DNA from: Desulfobacteraceae bacterium
Lineage (GTDB): Bacteria > Desulfobacterota > DSM-4660 > Desulfatiglandales > HGW-15
Direction: 5' to 3'
Assembly: GCA_003819975.1 (NCBI GenBank)
Contig: RPPU01000040.1
Coordinates: 1-14,391 of the forward strand
Length of the DNA stretch: 14,391 nt
Part shown: one piece after another, positions 7,138 through 12,964 of the stretch
Layout: every line of letters starts with the position of its first letter
How positions within the stretch are numbered: position 1 is the first letter of the stretch
Translations under genes and position numbers: made by a program
The notes under the pieces: generated by a model
Told to the model about the DNA's origin: nothing
What the model saw: only the letters and a program-made list of their open reading frames with translations
Database searches by the model: none

Positions 7138-7157
7138 TGTTGATAAAGTTATTCACA
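7138..7157. promoter_or_regulatory. Facing pair of DnaA boxes
   Basis: TGTTGATAA (7138-7146; TTATCAACA on the minus strand, one mismatch from TTATCCACA) and TTATTCACA (7149-7157; matches the relaxed consensus TTATNCACA) lie two bases apart in opposite orientation. They are the best DnaA-box matches in the dnaA-proximal intergenic region. Confidence 0.55.
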
Positions 7158-7439
7158 TTTTTAATTCTTCTATTTTCTCTATTTTTCGATGATTTGTTCG
7201 TCTTTTTGCCATATTGCACTTACTTTTTAGTGCGGTTTTGAACCAGAAATTCAAAAAATACTATAAATACCGCTTCTCTGAAACATGATCGTTACTGTAT
7301 CCCTTAAAAATAGATGTTTCATGCGCATGATTCATGTTTATCGCTTTCAGGCTTATGTTTCGCGGCTTAATTCGATAAACTTATTTGTTAAAAGAAAATA
7401 AATTTTCCTTTAAATATTTATTAAGAATTAGATTAAACC

Positions 7440-7631
7440 TTAAAATTTCCAGGTTGACTTAATCGGATCACGGATTCCTGATCCCGCCATTATTAAAAGC
7501 AAGAGTATAATTGAAAGGGAAAGCATGATTATTAAATCAAATTGGGAAAAATTATAAAAGGATACCCAAATGAATAATTTTTCAAGCACCATTGAAGTGA
7601 TTTTATTTAATACAGGGTCATTCAACCTCAA
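7440..7631 (-). CDS. Possible small membrane protein (63 aa, TTG start), doubtful
   Basis: This frame begins at a TTG codon (7631-7629) preceded by an AAGGA Shine-Dalgarno-like stretch about seven bases upstream. It encodes one long hydrophobic segment at about residues 31-51 (FDLIIMLSLSIILLLLIMAG). It lies 34 bases after the stop of the dehydratase gene on the same strand, so it could be the last gene of the pyrF operon. Against it: the alternative start, AT-rich composition that favours chance hydrophobic codons, and its position at the edge of the candidate origin. No family is recognised. Confidence 0.3.
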   Translation of the reverse strand: MRLNDPVLNKITSMVLEKLFIWVSFYNFSQFDLIIMLSLSIILLLLIMAGSGIRDPIKSTWKF

Positions 7632-7665
7632 AACCGATCCTTTTAGGGATGTCCGATTTATTGCT

Positions 7666-8619
7666 TCAGGTTTTTAAGATCAGAGACATAGTGGGCGCAT
7701 CAATATTGCCGCCGCTGAGAATCACTCCTATGGCGCCCTGGGCTCTAACAACACCGCTTAAAAGGGCTGCCAAACCCAAAGCACCCGAAGGTTCAACCAC
7801 CAGTTTCATCCTGTAGAACAAAAAACGCACTGCTTCCATGATTGCCTCTTCGGAAACGGTCCGCATATCATCCACATATTTTAAGACCAGGGGATAGGTA
7901 ATCTTACCTAAGCAAGGGGTGCGAGTACCATCTGCAATGGTTGGGGGATTATGAATCGTGTGCAATTGTTTTGTTTGAAAGGAAAGGGTTGCGTCATTGG
8001 CCAGCTCCGGTTCAATGCCGATCACTTTGCAGGGTGGAAAATTTCCTTTGGCGGCAATGGCGCTGCCGCTCAATAAACCGCCGCCGCCGCACGGCACTAA
8101 TAAAAGATCAAGAGTTTTTAGTTCTTGTAGTAGCTCCAGGGCCGCGGTACCTTGCCCGGCAATCACCTCTTCATGGTCAAAGGGTGGAATCAGCGTATAG
8201 CCGTGTTTTGCCTGTAATTCAGCTGCCAGAGCTTCACGGGAGGCGATTTTAGGATCATAAGTGATAATTTGAGCGCCATAAGCCGCGGTAGCAGCTTTCT
8301 TGATCAAGGGAGCAGTATCAGGCATCACCGCCGCAATTTGAATACCGAGAATTTGACCGACCAAAGCAACAGCTTGGGCATGATTGCCGGATGAATAGCA
8401 AATGACCCCTTGTCTTTTCTGAAGGTCGGAGAGCTGCGAGATAGCATTAAAAGCGCCACGAAATTTAAAAGCTCCAATGCGTTGAAAATTTTCACACTTC
8501 AAATAGATCTTGGCCCCGACCAGTCGATTAAGGGTTTCGGAAGTCATAATCGGCGTTACATGCGCATGACCCCGCAAACGTTCTTGGGCCAATAATATTT
8601 TTTTAAATCTTTCATCCAT
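7666..8619 (-). CDS. Threonine/serine dehydratase-like PLP enzyme (fold type II)
   Basis: A pyridoxal-phosphate enzyme of the tryptophan-synthase-beta fold, expected to deaminate L-threonine to 2-oxobutyrate or L-serine to pyruvate, or to act as a serine racemase or threo-3-hydroxyaspartate ammonia-lyase. The PLP lysine is Lys52 in ENFQRIGAFKFRGA (43-56). SSGNHAQA (76-83) is the substrate-binding loop, the phosphate-binding glycine loop is CGGGGLLSG (177-185), and SGGNID (302-307) holds the pyridine ring. At 317 residues it has no C-terminal ACT regulatory domain, so it resembles the short catabolic or racemase type and not biosynthetic IlvA. The family phrase FQRxGAFKFRGA is shared by serine racemase and hydroxyaspartate ammonia-lyase, so substrate stays open. 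It starts nine bases after the pyrF stop, and its AGGG Shine-Dalgarno overlaps that stop codon, so the two genes are likely co-translated. Confidence 0.92.
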   Translation of the reverse strand: MDERFKKILLAQERLRGHAHVTPIMTSETLNRLVGAKIYLKCENFQRIGAFKFRGAFNAISQLSDLQKRQGVICYSSGNHAQAVALVGQILGIQIAAVMPDTAPLIKKAATAAYGAQIITYDPKIASREALAAELQAKHGYTLIPPFDHEEVIAGQGTAALELLQELKTLDLLLVPCGGGGLLSGSAIAAKGNFPPCKVIGIEPELANDATLSFQTKQLHTIHNPPTIADGTRTPCLGKITYPLVLKYVDDMRTVSEEAIMEAVRFLFYRMKLVVEPSGALGLAALLSGVVRAQGAIGVILSGGNIDAPTMSLILKT

Positions 8620-8628
8620 AAAATTTCC

Positions 8629-9441
8629 CTATCGAGATTGATTAATTTGGTCCCGCATTTCCCGGCACGCTTTCCGGGCGGCAGCGGAAAAGGTTTTATC
8701 ATTACTTGCGTAAATAATTGATCGGGAAGCATTGATAATCATGCCGGCGCCGGCGGAACTTTTTCCATTCAGAACCGCCTCTTTTACGTCACCACCTTGA
8801 GCCCCTATCCCTGGGACCAATAAAATCATATCACCCACTATATGGCGAATTTCTTTTAATTCTGCCGGATAAGTGGCGCCTACAACGAGCAGAATATTTC
8901 TATTATAATTCCATTCACGAACAGCTAGTTTGGCGACCCGCTGATAAAGTTTTTCTCCATCCACCAACAAGTCCTGAAGTTGGCGGGCCCCTGGATTCGA
9001 AGTTCGGCAAAGAATAATTACCCCTTTTTCTTTATATTGAATAAAGGGATCAAGAGCGTCTTGACCCAGATAAGGATTTACGGTTACAGCATCAGCCTGA
9101 TAGCGTAAAAAGGCCTCTTCAGCATACATGGCAGCGGTACTGCCGATATCATTCCGTTTAGCATCCAAAATGACCGGAATTCCGGGATAATTTTTATGAA
9201 TATATTGGATGGTCATTTCCAGCTGATTTTCCGCGTTTTTGGCGGAATAATAAGCGATCTGAGGCTTATAAGCGCAAACCAGATCAGCAGTGGCATCAAT
9301 AATAGACTTATTGAATTCAAATATTGGAAATTCTTGCGCTAAAATATGTTTGGGTAGTTTTTGCGGATCCGTATCAAGACCAACGCATACTAAAGAATTA
9401 TTTTTCTCCACGAGCGCATTAATCATTTCTATAAAAGACAT
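8629..9441 (-). CDS. pyrF: Orotidine 5'-phosphate decarboxylase, type 2
   Basis: This enzyme decarboxylates orotidine 5'-monophosphate to UMP, the last step of de novo pyrimidine synthesis, in the cytoplasm. The 270-residue length and the motif VILDAKRNDIGSTA (90-103) identify the type-2 subfamily (mycobacterial/myxobacterial-like), longer than the roughly 230-residue E. coli type. The catalytic Asp-Lys-Asp tetrad elements are visible in DAKRND (Asp93, Lys95, Asp98). VCVGLDTDP (18-26) is the first beta strand with its substrate Asp, and VPGIGAQGGD holds the phosphate-binding end of the barrel. An AAGGG Shine-Dalgarno six bases upstream supports the ATG at 9441. It is the first gene of a two-gene unit with the dehydratase. 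No other pyr genes are in the window. Confidence 0.96.
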   Translation of the reverse strand: MSFIEMINALVEKNNSLVCVGLDTDPQKLPKHILAQEFPIFEFNKSIIDATADLVCAYKPQIAYYSAKNAENQLEMTIQYIHKNYPGIPVILDAKRNDIGSTAAMYAEEAFLRYQADAVTVNPYLGQDALDPFIQYKEKGVIILCRTSNPGARQLQDLLVDGEKLYQRVAKLAVREWNYNRNILLVVGATYPAELKEIRHIVGDMILLVPGIGAQGGDVKEAVLNGKSSAGAGMIINASRSIIYASNDKTFSAAARKACREMRDQINQSR

Positions 9442-9725
9442 GTTATACCCTTTTTAAAATAAATTTTATTTAAAAATTAAAATTTATAAATGTTTATGTG
9501 AATTTAAACATATTAAAACATATAATATTTATCAATTCGGCATAATAGGTATTAACCCACTTAAAAGCAATAATAATAAAATGTTTACTAAATAAGCTGA
9601 GACCAACGAGATCATGAAATTGCCAAATAAAGTTAAATCCGGTATCGCTCCTGGCGGATAGGCTTCTTATTCCAAAATATCGACAAAAGATTGTCGATAC
9701 ATTCTAAACGCCGCTTACTCTTTTT
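9442..9725. other. AT-rich divergent intergenic region upstream of pyrF
   Basis: There is no gene here. Bases 9442-9535 are extremely AT-rich and hold half-sites ATGTTTA (9490-9496), TAAACAT (9505-9511) and AAACATAT at 9506 and 9516, exactly 10 bases apart. A perfect inverted repeat TATCGACAA / TTGTCGATA with a 4-base loop lies at 9678-9699. These could be regulator sites for pyrF or the par operon, or a short hairpin RNA structure. Confidence 0.45.
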
Positions 9726-9819
9726 CGTCATTCCGGCATGTCATAATTTTGCAGAACAAAATCATCATTTAGCCGGAATTTATCTTTGATCAACGTCTGA
9801 AAACATGCCAGGATGACAT
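9726..9819. repeat. Palindromic dispersed repeat, copy B (MITE/REP-like)
   Basis: The element runs from CGTCATTCCGGCATG (9726-9740) to CATGCCAGGATGACAT (9804-9819), whose ends are imperfect inverted repeats of each other. Inside, ATTCCGGC (9730-9737) pairs with GCCGGAAT (9772-9779) around ATTTTG / CAAAAT (9746-9751, 9757-9762). Bases 9726-9779 match the reverse complement of part of copy A (5099-5152) with about four differences. The CCAGGATGA near the right end is also found in copy A. Both copies are intergenic. Confidence 0.8.
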
Positions 9820-9883
9820 AGGGTTGGGTTTTACGTTTCTAATGGATGATCTTTTCAAAGTGAGACAATCTTCTGTACCTCTC

Positions 9884-9915
9884 TACATTCTCACATTCAA
9901 ACGTTCGCACATTCA
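9884..9915. repeat. Degenerate 8-bp tandem repeat
   Basis: Four consecutive 8-base units share the core ACATTC (one has ACGTTC): cores start at 9885, 9893, 9901 and 9909, an exact 8-base period. The run ends in CACTTTTT. It lies between repeat copy B and parS. It may be a low-complexity repeat or clustered binding sites. Confidence 0.6.
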
Positions 9916-9973
9916 CACTTTTTCCAGCGGATACAATATAATGGATATTCAAAATAGAGACTCTACAGCATAT

Positions 9974-9989
9974 TGTTCCACGTGGAACA
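9974..9989. promoter_or_regulatory. parS: parS centromere-like site
   Basis: TGTTCCACGTGGAACA is a perfect 16-bp palindrome. It matches the chromosomal parS consensus TGTTtCACGTGaAACA with the C/G variant known from other bacteria. It lies just upstream of parAB and one base before the -35 of the candidate parAB promoter. ParB would load here as a CTP-dependent clamp and spread, and could also repress the operon. Confidence 0.93.
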
Positions 9990-9990
9990 T

Positions 9991-10019
9991 TTGATAAAAT
10001 TCAAAAAAATCGCTATTAA
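9991..10019 (+). promoter_or_regulatory. Candidate parAB promoter
   Basis: TTGATA (9991-9996), a 17-base spacer and TATTAA (10014-10019) form a reasonable sigma70-type match directly abutting parS. Transcription would start near 10026. A second isolated TATAAT at 9937-9942 has no good -35. Both are motif matches only. Confidence 0.45.
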
Positions 10020-10107
10020 AATCGGATAATTCTATTGTATTAATATTATGACTGGGGTTAATTATGGACTTGATAAGTCCAAAACCGAAGGGGCGAACCA
10101 ATCAATT

Positions 10108-10884
10108 ATGGGATATATCATTACAATTGCGAATCAAAAAGGTGGAGTCGGAAAAACGACAACTGCGGTTAATCTTTCCGCTTCCTTGGCAGCAGCTGAA
10201 AAATCATGTTTATTGATTGATTGTGATCCCCAGGGCAATGCAACCACAGGGCTTGGTATTCATCGAAAATCTGTAAAAAATGGTTTATATGAGTATATGA
10301 TGGGATCAGTCACCTATCAAGAAGCCATTATGAATACGGAATTGATAAAACTAAAATTGATCGGAGCGACCATTGATCTGGTGGGGGCTGAAATTGAGAT
10401 GGCCACGGCTGAAGAGCGTGAATATAAGCTTAAAAAATGCTTGCAGCCTTTAAAAGAACAATATGATTATATTTTTTTAGATTGTCCACCCTCTTTGGGT
10501 TTGATGACGGTTAATGCGCTGACTGCGGCTGATGCGATCTTGGTTCCTCTGCAATGTGAATATTATGCCATGGAAGGTTTGAGTCAGCTTCTACAGACAG
10601 TGAAGGCTGTAAAAAAGGGGCTTAATCCGGGTCTTAGAATGGCCGGGATCTTATTAACCATGTATGATGGTCGTAATAATCTCGCAGTTCAAGTGGCTGC
10701 GGATGTTCGTGAACATTTTAAAGAGGCGGTATTTCAGTCTGTCATTCCCAGGAATGTACGCTTGAGTGAGGCGCCCAGCCATGGAAAACCGATTCTTTTA
10801 TATGATATTAAATCAAATGGGGCTCAGAGTTATCTGGCGCTAGCCCAAGAACTCGTTGCAAGAGGAGCAGGATATTATGAATAA
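10108..10884 (+). CDS. parA: Chromosome partitioning ATPase ParA/Soj
   Basis: ParA is a deviant-Walker ATPase that binds DNA non-specifically as an ATP dimer and, with ParB-parS, moves newly replicated origins apart. From the chosen ATG it is 258 residues, the usual length of chromosomal ParA. The deviant Walker A is KGGVGKTTT (11-19) with the signature Lys11 and Lys16, followed by DCDPQGNATTGLG, Walker B-like YIFLDCPPSLG, and SVIPRNVRLSEAPSHGKPI near the C-terminus. An in-frame ATG at 10048 would add 20 residues that look non-conserved. I prefer 10108 because the family begins MxxIIxIANQKGG, although the nearest purine-rich stretch (AAGGGG) is about 14 bases upstream. The parS and a promoter lie upstream; parB overlaps the 3' end by 8 bases. 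Confidence 0.95.
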   Translation: MGYIITIANQKGGVGKTTTAVNLSASLAAAEKSCLLIDCDPQGNATTGLGIHRKSVKNGLYEYMMGSVTYQEAIMNTELIKLKLIGATIDLVGAEIEMATAEEREYKLKKCLQPLKEQYDYIFLDCPPSLGLMTVNALTAADAILVPLQCEYYAMEGLSQLLQTVKAVKKGLNPGLRMAGILLTMYDGRNNLAVQVAADVREHFKEAVFQSVIPRNVRLSEAPSHGKPILLYDIKSNGAQSYLALAQELVARGAGYYE

Positions 10885-11725
10885 GCATAAAGCCCTTGGT
10901 AGAGGCTTATCTGCCTTAATTCCGGACGCAGAAGAGCCTGAAAAGAGTAATGAGACCTTTTTTCAGTGCCCGATTGAGGAAATCGAACCCAATCCTTATC
11001 AACCACGTAAAATATTTCGGGATGCTGAGATCGAGGAATTGGTTAATTCAGTCCGGGAAAAGGGTATTATTACGCCGCTTTTAGTAAGTAAAGCTGAACA
11101 AGGCTATCGGTTGATCGCCGGGGAACGTCGGTGGCGCGCTGCTCAAAAAGCCGGATTAAAAAGAGTGCCGGTTGTTGTACGTGAAACAACTCCGGTCGAA
11201 TCTTTGGAGCTCGCGCTGATTGAGAATATCCATCGTAAAGATCTCAATCCCATTGAAGAGGCTTTGGCTTATAAACGATGGTTGGAAGATACCAATACCA
11301 CTCAAGAGGAATTAGCTAAAAGAATTGGTAAAGACCGGTCCACTATCACCAATATGCTTAGATTGCTTAATCTTCCTCAAGTGGTTCAGGAAGACTTAAT
11401 TGAAAATAGAATGACCATGGGCCATGCCCGAGTATTGGCCGGCTTGAAAACGTCTGATGAGCAGATAGAGATCCGGGGGTTTATTGTCGATAAAGGCCTT
11501 TCCGTGCGCCAGGCTGAGGATCTGGTTAGAAAAGGACTGAAAAAAGGGCAAATCGCAAAAGCCAAAGTTGAAGAAGAATATTATCAGCAGTCTTTGCTGG
11601 ATAATCTGAAGAGATCGCTTGGAACAAAAGTGGAGTTAAAGCGTAAAGGAAAAAAAGGAAGCATTGTGATTCATTTTTATTCCAATGAAGAGTTTGATCG
11701 GCTCTTGGAAATATTACTGACATGA
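10877..11725 (+). CDS. parB: Chromosome partitioning protein ParB/Spo0J
   Basis: ParB is the parS-binding CTPase clamp that loads at the origin region, activates ParA and recruits condensin in many bacteria. From the ATG at 10877 it has 282 residues. The N-terminus KALGRGLSALIP is the usual ParA-interacting motif. The CTP-binding domain contains PNPYQPRKIF, LIAGERRWRAA (79-89) and ENIHRKDLNPIEEALAY (116-132). A helix-turn-helix is at about 142-165 (TQEELAKRIGKDRSTITNMLRLL), followed by a linker and a C-terminal dimerisation domain ending in HFYSNEEFDRLLEILLT. The start is set by an AGGAG Shine-Dalgarno at 10863-10867, nine bases upstream; a TTG at 10856 would extend it by seven residues and is less likely. 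The ATG overlaps the end of parA, indicating translational coupling. Confidence 0.96.
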   Translation: MNKHKALGRGLSALIPDAEEPEKSNETFFQCPIEEIEPNPYQPRKIFRDAEIEELVNSVREKGIITPLLVSKAEQGYRLIAGERRWRAAQKAGLKRVPVVVRETTPVESLELALIENIHRKDLNPIEEALAYKRWLEDTNTTQEELAKRIGKDRSTITNMLRLLNLPQVVQEDLIENRMTMGHARVLAGLKTSDEQIEIRGFIVDKGLSVRQAEDLVRKGLKKGQIAKAKVEEEYYQQSLLDNLKRSLGTKVELKRKGKKGSIVIHFYSNEEFDRLLEILLT

Positions 11726-11794
11726 TGTATGTTGTTGATATTGTTTATAATTTTGCTTAGAACCTTTGTGGCTTTGTGATAAAAAGGAGGTTTT

Positions 11795-11983
11795 ATGTGC
11801 GAGTCAGCCGTCTATATAATCAAAAATGGCCAAGAGCAACTGGTCTTGGAATTGGTTGAAAATTTAGAGGTCAATGAAGATCAAATCCATCTTAGAAATA
11901 TCTTCGGTGAAAAAAAAGAGCTTAAAGCCAAAGTCAGATCCTTTTCCATGAACGATCATAAGATCATCCTGCAACCCATATAA
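11795..11983 (+). CDS. CooT-family nickel-binding protein
   Basis: A 62-residue protein starting MCESAVYIIKNGQEQLVLE and containing LRNIFGEKKELKAKV. This pattern (MC at the start, a short beta-rich body, an N-I-F-G-E stretch) fits the CooT family. In Rhodospirillum rubrum CooT is a small homodimeric Ni(II)-binding chaperone linked to CO dehydrogenase maturation, with the metal ligand at Cys2, which is present here and is the only cysteine. No CO dehydrogenase or other nickel-enzyme genes are visible, so the role here may be general nickel handling or something different. A near-perfect Shine-Dalgarno (AAGGAGG, 11784-11790) precedes the ATG. It lies 69 bases after parB, with a TATAAT at 11746-11751 that may allow separate transcription, and 11 bases before the hydrolase gene. 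Confidence 0.8.
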   Translation: MCESAVYIIKNGQEQLVLELVENLEVNEDQIHLRNIFGEKKELKAKVRSFSMNDHKIILQPI

Positions 11984-11994
11984 AAGGAGCACTT

Positions 11995-12618
11995 ATGCAA
12001 GAAATAGTCAAAAAAATCCATTGGTTAGGGCATGATGCTTTTAGAATCGATGGCGAAAAGGTCATATATATTGATCCCTATCAGATCAAAGGCGGACCTA
12101 AGGCAGATATTATCTTGGTGACCCATGAGCATTTTGATCATTGTTCGCCGGATGATATTCAGAAGATCCAGCAAGCCGCAACAGTGATTGTGACTGAGAA
12201 AGATTCGGCCAAAAAATTAAAAGGTGATGTGCGCATCCTCAAATCAGGTGCATCTATATTAATAGATAAGGTCAAAATCGAGGCGGTTCCTTCTTATAAT
12301 ATAGATAAGCAATTTCATCCGCAAAAAAATGGCTGGCTTGGTTTTGTTTTAGAAATGAATGGTGTCAGGATTTATCATGCCGGCGATACCGACTTTATTC
12401 CGGAAATGAAAAACCTGAAAGTGGATATTGCTTTACTGCCGGTTTCCGGCACCTATGTCATGACCGCAGACCAGGCTATTAAGGCTGCCTTGGCCATTAA
12501 GCCCAAACTTGCGATCCCCATGCACTATGGCGCGATTGTAGGAACAGATGAGGATGCGATTAAATTTAAGGAATTATTGGCCGGTAAAGTGGAAGTGCAG
12601 ATTTTGAATAAAGAGTAA
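11995..12618 (+). CDS. Metallo-beta-lactamase-fold metal-dependent hydrolase
   Basis: A 207-residue cytoplasmic protein of the compact metallo-beta-lactamase fold resembling the UPF0173 / YtkL-like group. Metal ligands are visible: THEHFDH (43-49, HxHxDH), HAGDTD (128-133, the bridging Asp) and PMHYG (175-179, the C-terminal His). The start IHWLGHDAFRIDGEKVIYIDP is typical of the group. The substrate is unknown; related proteins are annotated only as metal-dependent hydrolases. The ATG has AAGGAG (11984-11989) directly after the stop of the CooT-like gene, so the two are tightly coupled and probably functionally linked. No signal peptide is present. A hairpin TCCCGCG / CGTGGGA (12637-12653) follows the stop but lacks a T tract. 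Confidence 0.92.
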   Translation: MQEIVKKIHWLGHDAFRIDGEKVIYIDPYQIKGGPKADIILVTHEHFDHCSPDDIQKIQQAATVIVTEKDSAKKLKGDVRILKSGASILIDKVKIEAVPSYNIDKQFHPQKNGWLGFVLEMNGVRIYHAGDTDFIPEMKNLKVDIALLPVSGTYVMTADQAIKAALAIKPKLAIPMHYGAIVGTDEDAIKFKELLAGKVEVQILNKE

Positions 12619-12789
12619 GCATTTCGACAGGATTAATCCCGCGAAACGTGGGACGGGGAAAAGGAGTCTTTGCTTAAGGAATTATTAACCACAGATATCC
12701 ACAGATTGCCGCAAACGGGAAGAAGATTTTCAAATGACTCAACAAAATAAAATGCATCATCATTTTAGTAAATAGCCCGTAGGGCGGTA

Positions 12790-12818
12790 TAGGTTTTTTT
12801 AGCATCTAAAAAAACCTA
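12790..12818. repeat. Perfect 12-bp inverted repeat with T7/A7 stem
   Basis: TAGGTTTTTTTA (12790-12801) and TAAAAAAACCTA (12807-12818) pair perfectly around a 5-base loop GCATC. The stem is almost entirely A-T. It is not a classic intrinsic terminator because the T run is inside the stem, but the structure is symmetrical and could slow polymerase in both directions. Confidence 0.6.
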
Positions 12819-12855
12819 ATTTAAGCCCGAATCTAAATAGTAACGACAAGCCGAT

Positions 12856-12882
12856 GTAGGAGCGGGTTTGAAATCCGCCCGC
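12856..12882. repeat. REP-like hairpin with 5' GTAG
   Basis: GTAG (12856-12859) is followed by AGCGGGTTT...AAATCCGCCCGC. GCGGGTTT (12862-12869) can pair with AAATCCGC (12871-12878, one G-T wobble, tight loop), or GCGGG (12862-12866) with CCCGC (12878-12882). A GTAG tetranucleotide at the foot of a GC hairpin is the hallmark of REP sequences served by RAYT transposases. No RAYT gene is in the window and only one copy is seen here. Confidence 0.4.
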
Positions 12883-12964
12883 GCTATAGATTATTCCAGC
12901 ATAAATCCTGCTTCGTTAAATTCTGTGTTTTGAAATAACCTCTTTTCAATGTCACTTTTTAAAA

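Larger units (their letters stand above)
6854..7665. other. Candidate chromosomal replication origin (oriC)
   Basis: This 812-base region upstream of dnaA carries no convincing conserved gene. It contains two facing DnaA-box matches at 7138-7157. It also holds palindromes ATTTTTCGAAAAAT (7042-7055) and TGTTTCATGCGCATGATTCA (7315-7334, imperfect), the inverted pair TGAAACAT / ATGTTTCA (7279-7286, 7314-7321) and the inverted pair GTTTATCG / CGATAAAC (7336-7343, 7373-7380). A strongly AT-rich block at about 7376-7446 could be the unwinding element. A small hairpin GCACT / AGTGC lies at 7216-7233. Adjacency to dnaA and a parS about 3 kb away support an origin. GC skew could not be computed. Few exact boxes are present, possibly because this DnaA reads an altered box. 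A 63-codon TTG-start frame overlaps its right edge. Confidence 0.6.

Noticed and set aside
6919..7143. 74-codon open frame upstream of dnaA
   Set aside because: No Shine-Dalgarno, no domain, AT-driven composition, and it covers the candidate origin including a DnaA box.
10048..10107. Upstream ATG giving a 20-residue extension of ParA
   Set aside because: The extension looks non-conserved and lacks a Shine-Dalgarno; ParA proteins start just before the IANQKGGVGKT motif.
10856..10876. TTG start for ParB
   Set aside because: The ATG at 10877 has AGGAG nine bases upstream and gives the usual short N-terminus before GRGLSALIP.
12689..12706. CCACAGAT direct repeat with a near DnaA box as a second origin or dnaA-regulated site
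   Set aside because: Only one mismatched box, no AT-rich unwinding element beside it; this phrase is a common intergenic repeat type.
12733..12774. 13-codon open frame starting ATGACTCAACAA
   Set aside because: Too short, with no Shine-Dalgarno or neighbour that would suggest a leader peptide.
12862..12878. tRNA T-arm (stem-loop with TTTGAAA loop)
   Set aside because: No matching acceptor stem, anticodon arm or CCA end surrounds it, and the loop lacks the conserved C; a REP-like hairpin fits better.
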